Positions 9,009 to 17,502 of a DNA stretch of 40,282 nucleotides are shown piece by piece; the first letter of the stretch is position 1; each line of letters starts with the position of its first letter. Made by a program: the position numbers and the translations under genes. The notes beneath the pieces were generated by a model. The model did not search any database and had not been told where the DNA came from. It saw nothing but the letters and a program-made list of their open reading frames with translations. The DNA is from a bacterium (GTDB taxonomy: Bacteria; Planctomycetota; Planctomycetia; Planctomycetales; Planctomycetaceae): NCBI GenBank assembly GCA_016124895.1, contig WGMU01000190.1, positions 1 to 40,282 of the forward strand, in the 5' to 3' direction.

Positions 9009-9449
9009 CGAGTCCTGGACTTCCACGGTCTGCGGCACACATTCGGGACGAACCTCGCGAAAGCCGGCGTCAGTCCGAAAGTTGCTCAGGAACTGATGCG
9101 GCACAGCGACGTGAATCTGACGCTGAACACGTACAGTCACGTCGGTCTGCATGACCTCGCTGGAGCTGTCGAACAACTGCCGCCGGTTCCATACGCAGTT
9201 CCAGAAGTCGCAACCGGAACAGGTCCCGATTCACAGTTCGCATTCAAGCCAGAGGAAACAGGCAATTATCAAGGGTTATCAGCAGTGACGGGCGATCAGA
9301 AGGCCCGTCGGGCACCGGATGCAGAAGACCGGCGTAAGTCTCGCCGTGGGCAGCAGGTTACGGCGATTGGCTCGGCGCATAAAAAAGAGCCACCGCTCGG
9401 ACTTGAACCGAGGACCTACGCTTTACGAAAGCGTCGCTCTGCCGACTGA
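8997..9449 (+). pseudogene. Tyrosine recombinase (phage integrase), C-terminal fragment
   Basis: The frame opens after a TGA at 8994-8996 and reads VLDFHGLRHTFGTNLAKAGV, then QELMRHSDVNLTLNTYSHVG. These contain box II HxLR, the third-site His (MRHSD) and the nucleophilic Tyr (NTYSHV) of tyrosine recombinases. The N-terminal arm- and core-binding domains and the first catalytic Arg are missing. The last 20 residues (EPPLGLEPRTYALRKRRSAD) are antisense translation of the tRNA-Thr gene, as expected for an integrase whose 3' end lies at the tRNA attachment site. The fragment cannot be active alone. The upstream junction near 9000 fuses it to an unrelated gene. Confidence 0.8.
9381..9387 (-). terminator. 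T-run after tRNA-Thr
   Basis: Immediately downstream of the tRNA 3' end the minus strand reads CTTTTTT. With the T-arm and acceptor stems as upstream structure it can act as an intrinsic stop. Confidence 0.4.
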
Positions 9450-9460
9450 GCTACGGTGGC
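9388..9460 (-). tRNA. tRNA-Thr (anticodon CGT)
   Basis: The minus strand folds as a complete 73-nt cloverleaf. The acceptor stem is GCCACCG/CGGTGGC, the D arm GCTC-AGTCGGCA-GAGC, the anticodon arm ACGCT-TTCGTAA-AGCGT with anticodon CGT (decodes ACG), and the T arm CTCGG-TTCAAGT-CCGAG. The discriminator base is U and CCA is not encoded. A run of six T follows the 3' end, a likely terminator. The 3' half overlaps the end of the recombinase fragment on the opposite strand, marking it as the attachment site of the decayed element to its left. Confidence 0.95.
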
Positions 9461-9785
9461 TGGACGTGGGCGAAATCTAGCCCGCAAACCCAATGCTGGC
9501 AACAGTCCTTAAACCCCCAGACGCAGGAATGCCTGGAGAAACCGGCACAAATGGTCTTGGCCGGTTGAGTTCGGACAAATCGGCGACTGCAGATGTAGCC
9601 ACTTTGTCTGAAAGTGAAAAAGTCACGACTTCTGAGCGGAAGAATTGGCCGCGAGGCAGATATGGAGTCCTGTGTGGTTGTCAAACCGGGCTCGGGCTTG
9701 ATTCGGTCGGACGGCTGAAGGATGGGCGAGTTTCTGCGGCGGCGACCGGTGTCTGAGCTTCAAACTGCAAACAGGAACTGCGACG
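9461..9785. other. Intergenic region between tRNA-Thr and a small unknown gene
   Basis: This stretch should hold the promoter of the tRNA (minus strand) and of the gene at 9786 (plus strand). I see no recognisable gene, RNA structure or clear promoter hexamers. Confidence 0.3.
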
Positions 9786-10127
9786 ATGATTCGCCCACTT
9801 GCCCTGACCGATCGTCTCAACATTGATGGAGCGACAACGAGCTCCAGTCTGGTGGTGATTCGCTCGGAACTGTCCGACTACCTTTATCTCGTTGCCGACT
9901 GTCTGACCGTCGTATTTCACGAGTCGGATTCACTGGGGCTCTCGGACATTGATCTGCTGGAGACTGCCAACCGCTACCTGGACGAAGCTCGTGATTCGCT
10001 GATCGCCGCAGAGAGTGTCGTGGGCAGACTTGAACTGCCGTGCCGTCTGGCCGCGCTCCATGAGATTCCGGATGCAGCTACGGAACTGAGCCGCCGGGCG
10101 CGACTGCTGGAAGACGCGATCTACTGA
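9786..10127 (+). CDS. Small helical protein of unknown function
   Basis: A 113-residue acidic, mostly helical protein (MIRPLALTDRLNIDGATTSS ... RRARLLEDAIY) with no signal peptide, membrane segment or known motif. The start ATG 9786 is preceded by AGGA about ten bases upstream (CAGGAACTGCGACG), supporting expression. It faces the flagellar operon tail by tail (113-base gap to flgJ). The size and helical character would fit a flagellar chaperone or regulator, but nothing in the sequence shows this. Confidence 0.55.
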   Translation: MIRPLALTDRLNIDGATTSSSLVVIRSELSDYLYLVADCLTVVFHESDSLGLSDIDLLETANRYLDEARDSLIAAESVVGRLELPCRLAALHEIPDAATELSRRARLLEDAIY

Positions 10128-10240
10128 AGCGGTTCCCACAGACGAGCGTCACCTGTCCTGTCGACTGAGGGCGACACTCATGCAAACCCAATAGCCATCT
10201 GTCGAGCCAGGCTCTGCTGCGAGTCAGGAGAGTCTGCAAC

Positions 10241-10624
10241 TCAGACGCTTGTGTCCAACTGCGAGTCGCTTTCTGGCAGTGCTGCGGGGGGGGCGGGTTG
10301 AACTACAGGGATGCCGCGAGCGATGTCCAATGCCGGAGCACTGCTGTCAGGTTTCGCCAGATCGGGAAACTGGTGCTGGAACAGTTGATCCGAGAACGTG
10401 CCGCCCGAGACGTCGGACAGTTTTTCGACCATCAGTTCGTCGAGCTGTCCCTGAAAGATTTTCTCAGCCTGTCCGCCGTTGAAGTACGCGGCTTTCCCGG
10501 TCGATGAACGCAGCGCCTTCATCATCTGCCGGAAGAAAGTACCACCAATGCTCTGCTGATAAAGGCGTTTAATGTCCTCACACGATTGCGGCTGGGACGA
10601 ACCGGGGCTGACGGGTGAAGTCAT
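10241..10624 (-). CDS. flgJ: Rod-binding protein, FlgJ N-terminal domain type
   Basis: The 127-residue product matches the rod-binding domain of FlgJ: CEDIKRLYQQSIGGTFFRQMMKALRSS, then a central FNGGQAEKIFQGQLDELMVEKLSD (the (G)GGxxExxxxxxLDxxxxxxl pattern). The muramidase domain of enterobacterial FlgJ is absent, as in many single-domain versions, so another enzyme must open peptidoglycan for the rod. The Pro/Ala-rich C-terminus is probably disordered. It is the last gene of the flg operon, 13 bases after flgI, which suggests translational coupling. Start ATG 10624. Confidence 0.85.
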   Translation of the reverse strand: MTSPVSPGSSQPQSCEDIKRLYQQSIGGTFFRQMMKALRSSTGKAAYFNGGQAEKIFQGQLDELMVEKLSDVSGGTFSDQLFQHQFPDLAKPDSSAPALDIARGIPVVQPAPPAALPESDSQLDTSV

Positions 10625-10637
10625 GGGCGATGACCTG

Positions 10638-11705
10638 TCAGAGTTCTATGAATTCGGCGTGCAGGCTGCCGGACTCGTGAAGGTTTCTGAGGATCGCAAT
10701 GATGTCGGCGGTGGGCACTTTGAGCTGATTCAATGCCGTGACCAGATCGGCCAGTTGCTGCGGTGCCTGCCGGCCTCCCTGATTGCCAACGTCGACGAAC
10801 GGGTCGGCGATTTCGACATTCAGATTGCGATGCGCGATGGCGACGGGACTGATTTCCACGTTGCCTGTTACAACGATCGTACTCTGCTTGGTATTGACAA
10901 CGACGCGTGCCCGATTACCGACATCGACGACAACCACGTCCATCAGCAAAGCCGCGAATTCGACGGGATTGTCGTACTGCTCGGGAATCATCACGTCGAT
11001 CGCGACTGAAGATATTGGCGTTGCGACTGTCTGGCCGTTGTTCTGCAGCTCAGAGAACGTGTTGATTGAGTTCGCGATCTCGCGGGCCATCGCGAAGTCC
11101 GCCAACTGCCGCTTGATCAGCAGCCGCAGGTGTCTCGGCTTATATTCGATATTCATGTCGATCGTGTGCGACATGAGTGCTCCATTGCTGACGCGAGCGC
11201 TGGTGGGATGCGAGGTGTCTTCGATCTCGATCGAACCAGAGGCGACAGCCAGCACAAGGTCTTCGGCGATCGACGAGCTTTCGAGAGGCGCGACGACGAG
11301 TCGTCCGCCAGCGAGACTTTCGGCCCCGAACAGCGTGCTCACATAACAGTCGATCTTCTGACCTTTGCTGATTCCATGCCGTGGTACTGTCGCCGTGACT
11401 TCAACGACGGCCACGCTGCCCAGGTTCTTCAATTCGTCCTGAGAGAGCACGGGGTTGTTGGCCAGCTTGAGATAAGCGGCGAACGGACGGATCGTTGCGG
11501 CATTACCGTCAGGATCGCCGGTTCCGTTCAGGCCGACGACGAGGCCGATTCCGCGCAGCGTCAGTTCGCTCTGACCGGCGATCGTGCAGATTTCACCCAC
11601 GCGCGTAATTGCCAGCGCCGACTGCGAGAGCGTCGCCGTCAGACACAGAACGAATACTCCGGCGAGAACTCGCAGGCAGTCGCGTTGTTGTGAAAAGCGA
11701 AACAT
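10638..11705 (-). CDS. flgI: Flagellar P-ring protein FlgI
   Basis: FlgI forms the periplasmic P-ring, the bushing of the rod in peptidoglycan. The protein shows the family opening ITRVGEICTIAGQSELTLRG followed by GIGLVVGLNGTGD, an N-terminal Sec signal (MFRFSQQRDCLRVLAG...SQSALA), VEVTATVPRHGISKGQKIDC and the C-terminal LNQLKVPTADIIAILRNLHE segment. Length is 355 residues, normal for the family. I chose ATG 11705 over the start 33 bases further upstream (11738) because GGAG lies nine bases before it and the signal peptide begins there. It lies between flgH and flgJ in the rod/ring operon. Confidence 0.95.
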   Translation of the reverse strand: MFRFSQQRDCLRVLAGVFVLCLTATLSQSALAITRVGEICTIAGQSELTLRGIGLVVGLNGTGDPDGNAATIRPFAAYLKLANNPVLSQDELKNLGSVAVVEVTATVPRHGISKGQKIDCYVSTLFGAESLAGGRLVVAPLESSSIAEDLVLAVASGSIEIEDTSHPTSARVSNGALMSHTIDMNIEYKPRHLRLLIKRQLADFAMAREIANSINTFSELQNNGQTVATPISSVAIDVMIPEQYDNPVEFAALLMDVVVVDVGNRARVVVNTKQSTIVVTGNVEISPVAIAHRNLNVEIADPFVDVGNQGGRQAPQQLADLVTALNQLKVPTADIIAILRNLHESGSLHAEFIEL

Positions 11706-11793
11706 TCCATTGTTCTCCAGCCGCGGAGTCTGTGACAAAACGCGGAAGTGTGTCGAGGTGACTTGTCGCGGTGTCAGGTGGTCTGATGACGGA

Positions 11794-12681
11794 TCAGAAG
11801 GGGAAGATCAGGTCGTACAGGCGGTAACCCCAGTTCCGTTTGACGCTGCTGTAAACCCGCCCGCTCTGATGTTTTTCGATCCGCAGATTCGCGATGTTTT
11901 CGCTGCTGGCCATATTGTCGGGGCCGATGTCCGTTGCCCGCAGTTCGCCGGTCAGAGTGTATTCCGACAGGTCATCCTGCGTCTGAATCACCTTTCTTGC
12001 TTCGAGTCGGACAATCCCGTTCGGCAGGACGTCAGCGACTGTCGCGGCAATTCGATAGCGAATGCCTTCCTCATCAGTGAGCTGCCCGGTTGTATTCAGA
12101 TTGCCCTGCAGTTGCGTGTCGATCTTCGGTCCGCTGAGAGCCGCCGGCGCCAGGTTGAAGTTATTGTCAAGACGCAGAAACTCCATGATGTCCGCTTTGA
12201 GCTTCGCCTGCTTCTGACGTCGGAATCGTGAGTTCATGATGACTTCAGACTTCTCATCAACCGTGATGGTGACGATATCGTGCAGTTTGATTTCGCGTGG
12301 TTCCGGTGCGTCGATGTAGATCCACGAAAGGTCGCGGGTCCGCAGGCCGGGGCCGCCGGGTACAACGACGGGGCCGAGCTGAGCCGGCGGAGCTGAATCG
12401 CTTAACGTCGTGGCCGCAGTTCCGATCGGCTGGGCGAATGCCGTTTGCTGCACAGTTCTCGCGCCACCATTGACCTGAGAGCCCGGCCAGGTCGTCGGGA
12501 TACGCGAGGCCTCCTGGACACTGGTTCGAGATCGCAGATTCCGCAGAGCTTCATTCTGCGCCAACTGATCCCGGTCACGGCGTGAAAGAACCTGAGCACT
12601 CGCCGATGTCGACATGGCCGCAACAGCAACTGCGGTCGCAGCGACGATTCTCAGTGGGGGCCGCCGATCGTTCGTTTTCAT
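11794..12681 (-). CDS. flgH: Flagellar L-ring protein FlgH
   Basis: FlgH forms the outer-membrane L-ring. The C-terminal two thirds match well: REIKLHDIVTITVDEKSEVI, GNLNTTGQLTDEEGIRYRIA, ATVADVLPNGIVRLEARKVI and a final IANLRIEKHQSGRVYSSVKR. Length is 295 residues against about 230 in enterobacteria, because of an Ala/Arg/Gln-rich linker after the signal peptide. The signal ends in STSASAQ and there is no lipobox cysteine, although classical FlgH is a lipoprotein. Start ATG 12681 is chosen because AGGA stands about ten bases upstream; an ATG at 12693 is possible. It follows flgA by 74 bases. Confidence 0.93.
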   Translation of the reverse strand: MKTNDRRPPLRIVAATAVAVAAMSTSASAQVLSRRDRDQLAQNEALRNLRSRTSVQEASRIPTTWPGSQVNGGARTVQQTAFAQPIGTAATTLSDSAPPAQLGPVVVPGGPGLRTRDLSWIYIDAPEPREIKLHDIVTITVDEKSEVIMNSRFRRQKQAKLKADIMEFLRLDNNFNLAPAALSGPKIDTQLQGNLNTTGQLTDEEGIRYRIAATVADVLPNGIVRLEARKVIQTQDDLSEYTLTGELRATDIGPDNMASSENIANLRIEKHQSGRVYSSVKRNWGYRLYDLIFPF

Positions 12682-12755
12682 TGCAGAATCCATCCTGTCG
12701 ATTTGAGACGGCGTTCCTGCCGACTCAGCTTCCTGTCGGTCGCGGGCTTCATCCG

Positions 12756-13910
12756 TCACTGATTGAGGACCGTTAGCTGCACACCGGCGGCTGATTCCGA
12801 GCCTGCTGGAGGTGAGCTGGAATCGGCGTTCGATATCAGAGCCTGCTGGCGTCCCGTCACAGTTGCCGGGATCGTTCGTTTTCCATCGAGTGCTTCCAGC
12901 AGAATTGTTTCTCCGCGGCGACCGTCCTGTCTGGCCGTAAAGAACTGCCGGACGCGGACGTTGCCACATTCAGAGATCACCTGAACCGTCTCACGGTTGC
13001 GAATCAGCAGCGGTGGCCTGACATGAGCTAATCGAACGGGAGTGCCTGTTCTCAGAGGCTGTGCGGCTTCCATGCCGATCAGAAGCCCTGCGTCGGCGAC
13101 TCCATTCCCGGCATCATCGGTTTCGATCTCGGTCAGGTCTTCCGGTCGGATGATCTCACCTCTGGCGATCATGCGGCTGGGGGCGAAAACCTTCGGCCGG
13201 CGAATGATCCGCACCTTGACATTCAAGTGACTGATTTTTGCGCCCGCTTCGGGAATCGACAGTGTCAGCAGAAAGTGCTGATCGTCCAGTTGCTGGCCGC
13301 TCAGGATCTGCGGACGGCCGCGCATCTTGAGAACCTGCGGAGCATCGCCCGTTGACAGTTGCGCTTGAATCCGGGGATTGCCCCACCCGGGAGCCATCTG
13401 ATCGAGATAGTCCTGCACCGCTTCCTCAACAATCGACTGGGCCGTACTGAAATCACGCGGCGAGATATTGGAAATCGACGCCAGACGAACGCTCCGGTGC
13501 AGTGGCTCAGCCGGCTTCTGCTGAACGGGTCTGTTGTTCGGTCCGGGCAGAATGATTTTCGGAGCCGGCGACTTGCTCAGCTCCGGCTTGCGCGAAACCA
13601 GCACAACGGAACTGCCTTCGAAGTCCAGAGCGCCAACGGCCTGACCGCGGTCTGCCAGCTTTGCCTGAATCTCTCTGGCCAGCAGATGGATCTGAGTCCC
13701 GGCCAGCGGAGCCGGCGCGATCATCAGCTCACTCAGTTCTGCGTCTGTTTCGTCGGAGTTCGAGTAGACCTCGGCGATATCACCCAGGCGGATCAGTGAG
13801 GAATCGACTTCGGCGGTGCGACGCAGGCGGATGATCGCACCGTCGGCCTGTGCGGCGAACGCCAGGCACGTCAGCGTCAGACAGGTGGTGAATCGAAAGC
13901 GTCTGCTCAT
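12756..13910 (-). CDS. flgA: Flagellar P-ring assembly chaperone FlgA
   Basis: FlgA is the periplasmic chaperone needed for P-ring assembly. The 384-residue product has a Sec signal (MSRRFRFTTCLTLTCLAFAAQADGA), a long N-terminal region beginning IIRLRRTAEVDSSLIRLGDI, and a C-terminal SAF/ChapFlgA domain (PKVFAPSRMIARGEIIRPED near residues 238-257, AAQPLRTGTPVRLAHVRPP, ALDGKRTIPATVTGRQ). It is longer than enterobacterial FlgA (about 220) and resembles the long forms of other diderm phyla. It lies between flgG and flgH. Start ATG 13910. Confidence 0.9.
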   Translation of the reverse strand: MSRRFRFTTCLTLTCLAFAAQADGAIIRLRRTAEVDSSLIRLGDIAEVYSNSDETDAELSELMIAPAPLAGTQIHLLAREIQAKLADRGQAVGALDFEGSSVVLVSRKPELSKSPAPKIILPGPNNRPVQQKPAEPLHRSVRLASISNISPRDFSTAQSIVEEAVQDYLDQMAPGWGNPRIQAQLSTGDAPQVLKMRGRPQILSGQQLDDQHFLLTLSIPEAGAKISHLNVKVRIIRRPKVFAPSRMIARGEIIRPEDLTEIETDDAGNGVADAGLLIGMEAAQPLRTGTPVRLAHVRPPLLIRNRETVQVISECGNVRVRQFFTARQDGRRGETILLEALDGKRTIPATVTGRQQALISNADSSSPPAGSESAAGVQLTVLNQ

Positions 13911-13982
13911 TGTCGTCGTCGGATCTGGTCGGTTCGGAGTGGTCAGTCGAAGCGAGCGGCGTCGCTCCGGCCCGGTTAAGAA

Positions 13983-14777
13983 TCAGTAACGCCGCAGGTT
14001 GGATATCAGTTGCAGCATCTGGTCGGCCGCCTGAATCGTCTGACTGTTCAGCTCGAAATTCCGCTGCGTCTTGATCAGGTCAACGAGTTCCCGAACGGGT
14101 TCCACGTTGGACGTTTCGAGAAACCGATGTCGAAGCTGGCCGAAACCATTTGTGCCGGGTGTGCCCTGAAGAGCGTTTCCGGAGGCGATCGTCGGGAGGT
14201 ACAGATTCTCGCCGGCCTGCAGCAGCCCCGACTTGTTAATGAAGCGGTAAATCGGAATCTGACCGACTTCCTGCAGGGTGTTACTGGAGTCGAGATAGGT
14301 GACGCGTCCGTCGCTCGTGATTGTTACTGAGTTTGCGTCCTGAGGAATCGTCAGCGTGGGCTGCAGAACGCGTCCGCTGTCTGCGGACGCCATCACGAGT
14401 TGCCCGTTGGAATTGAGCGTGAAGTTTCCGGCCCGCGTGTAGGCAAAACTCCCGTTATTGTCGACCTGGAAGAAGCCGTCTCCGACGATCGCGACGTCAT
14501 AATCGCCTTTGGTTTCGAGCAGAGACCCCTGATTGAAGTCCTGAGTCGTGCTCTCAATGCGCGTTCCCAGACCAGCCGAAATTCCAACGCCTGTCTGCCC
14601 GGCCGTGGCCTGGGCTCCCGGCAGCTTCAGATGCTCGTAAAACAGGTCCTCGAAGTTCGCTCGCGAACGTTTGAACGAAGTCGTGCTGGCGTTCGCCAGA
14701 TTGTTCGCGATTGTGTCGAGTGTAAACTGATGCGCTTCCATTCCAGAAGCGGCGGCGTGCATGGCTCGCAGACTCAT
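13983..14777 (-). CDS. flgG: Flagellar distal rod protein FlgG
   Basis: FlgG builds the distal rod crossing the periplasm. The 264-residue sequence begins MSLRAMHAAASGMEAHQFTL and contains the rod/hook signature ANNLANASTTSFKRSRANFE, with the FlgG-specific L-shaped insert (FEDLFYEHLKLPGAQ). It continues with VGDGFFQVDNNGSFAYTRAG and the C-terminal LVDLIKTQRNFELNSQTIQA amphipathic helix. Length and motifs are normal. It follows flgF by 80 bases and precedes flgA. Start ATG 14777. Confidence 0.96.
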   Translation of the reverse strand: MSLRAMHAAASGMEAHQFTLDTIANNLANASTTSFKRSRANFEDLFYEHLKLPGAQATAGQTGVGISAGLGTRIESTTQDFNQGSLLETKGDYDVAIVGDGFFQVDNNGSFAYTRAGNFTLNSNGQLVMASADSGRVLQPTLTIPQDANSVTITSDGRVTYLDSSNTLQEVGQIPIYRFINKSGLLQAGENLYLPTIASGNALQGTPGTNGFGQLRHRFLETSNVEPVRELVDLIKTQRNFELNSQTIQAADQMLQLISNLRRY

Positions 14778-14857
14778 AATTCGTCATCCGTGATTTCGCA
14801 GAGTGAACTGACGGAGGCCACATTCGGGCGGCGCGATGTGTTGAGCGGGTCTGATTT

Positions 14858-15628
14858 CTAACCGGCGACCGACTGCAGCAGTCGGCCCAGCGACTCATCC
14901 TGCATCCGGATCAGGTTGATGTTGGCTTCAAACGTCCGGGACGCCTCGATCAGCGACGTCATTTCCAGAACGGGGTTGACCCCCGACGCTTCGACAAAGC
15001 CCTGTCGAACCTGAACGCGATCCTGAGCCGGTCGCAGTTCATCGGGATCGGGGAAGGCATAAAGACTGTTACCCACTTTCGTGAGAGACTCATATGGAGC
15101 CGTGACGAGATCGAGCTGTCCCAGCAGTGCCTGAGTTCCGGCCGCGGTTATCCCGGAGATGTTGCCGTTGGAGGCAACGTGGACGTCGACGATCCCCTCG
15201 GGAATCTGCACCGGCGTGCCTGCAGAGTTGAGCACTCGCAGGCCTGAATCTTCCATCACCAGACGGCCCGTCACATCGCGAATGAACCGGCCGTTGCGCG
15301 TGAGGTACTTCTGGTCGCCATCAGTGACGTGAAAGAAGCCTTCGCCGGTCAGACCGAGGTCGTACGGACGGTCGGTCTTCTGCAGAGCACCGCTTTCGTG
15401 GACCGTGACGACGCCATCGACAGCGACGCCTCCAACTGCGTTTTCCCGCTCGCCGGTCAGATTGACGGGCAGGTCGTCGTTGACCTCGCCCGGCTCGAAC
15501 ACCCGGAAAACCGGCACGTCGCGTTTGAACGCGGTCGTCGACGCGTTCGCCAGGTTGTTCGCCAGAATGTCCTGCCGAAACGACTGGATTCCGGCTCCCT
15601 GGGCTGACAGATAAACACCGTGGATCAT
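14858..15628 (-). CDS. flgF: Flagellar proximal rod protein FlgF
   Basis: The 256-residue rod protein shows LANNLANASTTAFKRDVPVF near the N-terminus, GEGFFHVTDGDQKYLTRNGR in the centre and ASGVNPVLEMTSLIEASRTF with a C-terminal helix. It is shorter than FlgG in the first domain and stands directly upstream of flgG, the usual flgF-flgG order, so FlgF is preferred over a second FlgG. It is the first gene of the six-gene operon flgF-G-A-H-I-J. The promoter must lie in the 126 bases before 15628, where I see no clear hexamers. Start ATG 15628. Confidence 0.9.
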   Translation of the reverse strand: MIHGVYLSAQGAGIQSFRQDILANNLANASTTAFKRDVPVFRVFEPGEVNDDLPVNLTGERENAVGGVAVDGVVTVHESGALQKTDRPYDLGLTGEGFFHVTDGDQKYLTRNGRFIRDVTGRLVMEDSGLRVLNSAGTPVQIPEGIVDVHVASNGNISGITAAGTQALLGQLDLVTAPYESLTKVGNSLYAFPDPDELRPAQDRVQVRQGFVEASGVNPVLEMTSLIEASRTFEANINLIRMQDESLGRLLQSVAG

Positions 15629-15754
15629 GGCCGTACCGATCTTTGACTGCTGCGCAGCCCCCCGGAATCAGTTATCGTCGGCCAGCTCCAGTTTCTTCAG
15701 CAGAACCGTCAAAGTTTTCGGAATCGGAAAAGTCCGGCCAGTCTTCCTGTCTTA

Positions 15755-17353
15755 TCAGTGCTTCCCATTCTGAGGCGAAATACCTGCCTGGCCAATGTCG
15801 CGGATCGCTGTCAGCAGCTCATCGAGATCCTCGTCGGTCGTCAGCGGATTGATGATCGTGACGCGGAGCGCCTGCCGGCCGTCGAGCTTCGTCTGCACGA
15901 TGTAGAACGCCCCGGACTGAATCAGCTCGCGGCGAATCCGGAAGTGGAAATCGGCGAGCCGCTCCTCCGACGCGTCGGCCAGTTCCAGCGGAACGTGGCG
16001 GAAGGTGACGATGTTGCACTGCGGTTCGTGCAGCGGCTCGAAGTCCTGGGCCTCGGCCAACTTCTCGTAAAAGCGGTGCCCGAGATCGAAGGTCGCGTCG
16101 ACGAGGTCCTCGAAGAGTTGCGCGCCGAACAATGACCACGTGCCCCAGAGTCCGTAAGCCGCCGCTCTCTTTGTGCATTCGAGCGTTGCGACACCGCTGT
16201 CGAATTCGGCCAGCCCTGGCGACGAGGGATCGAACAGATACGGCGCGTCCTGCTGGAACGTCTGATAGCGGTGAGCGGCGTTGCGATACAGCACGAAGGC
16301 GCACAGCGCCGGCACGAACATCATCTTGTGCGCGTCCCAGACGATCGAGTCAGCCTGATCGATGCCCCGCAGCAGCGACCGATAGCGCCGACTGAGACTC
16401 GCCGCTCCGCCGTGAGCCGCGTCAACGTGCAGCCAGATCTCGTGACGCCGACAGACGTCAGCAATCTGGTCGAGTGGGTCGAAGGCCCCGATCGGCGTCG
16501 CGCAGGCACACGCGACGACTGCGACAATCGGTGTTCCGTTCTGGCGAAACTGCGAGAGTGTTTCGTCGAGCTGATTCGGATCCATCCGCCTCCGCTGATC
16601 AAGCCCGACGCGCACCACGTTGCCGCTGCCGATACCGATGATTCCCGCCGACCGGGCGACGCTGTAATGCGCATCCTGTTGAGTGACGAGGACCGGTGCC
16701 CGGACACGGTCTGTGGAGCTGTCGTCCGCAAGGCCAGACCACGACAGCCCCGCGTTCCAGCTTTCGCCGAGTGCGACGTTTCGCGCTGTGAGCAGCGCCG
16801 TCAGGTTTCCGAGCGATCCGCCGTGCGTGATCACTCCCGAGAAGTGGCCCGGTTCCCAGCCGATCGTCGATCCGAGTTTCTCAATCAGCGCCGCTTCGAC
16901 CGCCGTTGCCCACGGCCCCATTTCAAACACCGCCATCACCTGATTGGTGACCGCTCCAATCGCGTCGAACAGGCCGGCGATCGGCACCGGCGCCGGCACC
17001 TGATGCCCGATATAGCGCGGATGATGCAGGTTGTGGCCACGGGCCAGAGCCTCTCGAACAAGCTGCTCAAACCGCTCCGCGATCTGCTCGGCATTGCCGC
17101 GCGTGGCGAGGTCCGCCTGCGTGCCGGCACGCAGAAACTCAGCGGCCAGGTCGGTCAGCCGTCGCGGGTCGCACCAGTTGAGCACCGGCGTTTCGCATTT
17201 CTGCACTGCCGCCATCTGGTCACCGAGCAGGTCAGCCAGCCGGTGTCCGAGGTCACGGAGTCGCGCGGGCGAAAAGGCGGCTGTGATACGAACCGCCGGA
17301 TTCTGAACATCGCGCCGGTTCTGCAGCGTCGCGGGCTCATTCGAATCTTGCAT
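15755..17353 (-). CDS. Group II pyridoxal-dependent amino acid decarboxylase
   Basis: The 532-residue protein belongs to fold-type I PLP decarboxylases of the aromatic amino acid/glutamate group. Visible motifs: HHPRYIGHQVPAPVPIAGLF (substrate pocket), GVITHGGSLGNLTALLTARN, WLHVDAAHGG with D311 expected to bind the pyridine nitrogen, and WDAHKMMFVP with K343 as the Schiff-base lysine. All key residues are present, so the enzyme should be active and cytoplasmic; the substrate cannot be told (aromatic amino acid, aspartate and glutamate are all possible). Start ATG 17353 fits the family length; the frame continues upstream but that part overlaps the promoter and 5' region of the divergent DUF1501 gene. 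Confidence 0.9.
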   Translation of the reverse strand: MQDSNEPATLQNRRDVQNPAVRITAAFSPARLRDLGHRLADLLGDQMAAVQKCETPVLNWCDPRRLTDLAAEFLRAGTQADLATRGNAEQIAERFEQLVREALARGHNLHHPRYIGHQVPAPVPIAGLFDAIGAVTNQVMAVFEMGPWATAVEAALIEKLGSTIGWEPGHFSGVITHGGSLGNLTALLTARNVALGESWNAGLSWSGLADDSSTDRVRAPVLVTQQDAHYSVARSAGIIGIGSGNVVRVGLDQRRRMDPNQLDETLSQFRQNGTPIVAVVACACATPIGAFDPLDQIADVCRRHEIWLHVDAAHGGAASLSRRYRSLLRGIDQADSIVWDAHKMMFVPALCAFVLYRNAAHRYQTFQQDAPYLFDPSSPGLAEFDSGVATLECTKRAAAYGLWGTWSLFGAQLFEDLVDATFDLGHRFYEKLAEAQDFEPLHEPQCNIVTFRHVPLELADASEERLADFHFRIRRELIQSGAFYIVQTKLDGRQALRVTIINPLTTDEDLDELLTAIRDIGQAGISPQNGKH

Positions 17354-17502
17354 CAGTGCTTGCCGATATCTTCTGTTGACGGACTCGCCAGGCAGGTTCA
17401 CGATGGTTCCTGTCACTGCGTCCGACGCACTGCCAGCCGCTCGTGTTCGGGCCATTCGCAGCGCAGGCGGTTCAGCCAACTCGTTCACGAAGGAGAGTAC
17501 CG

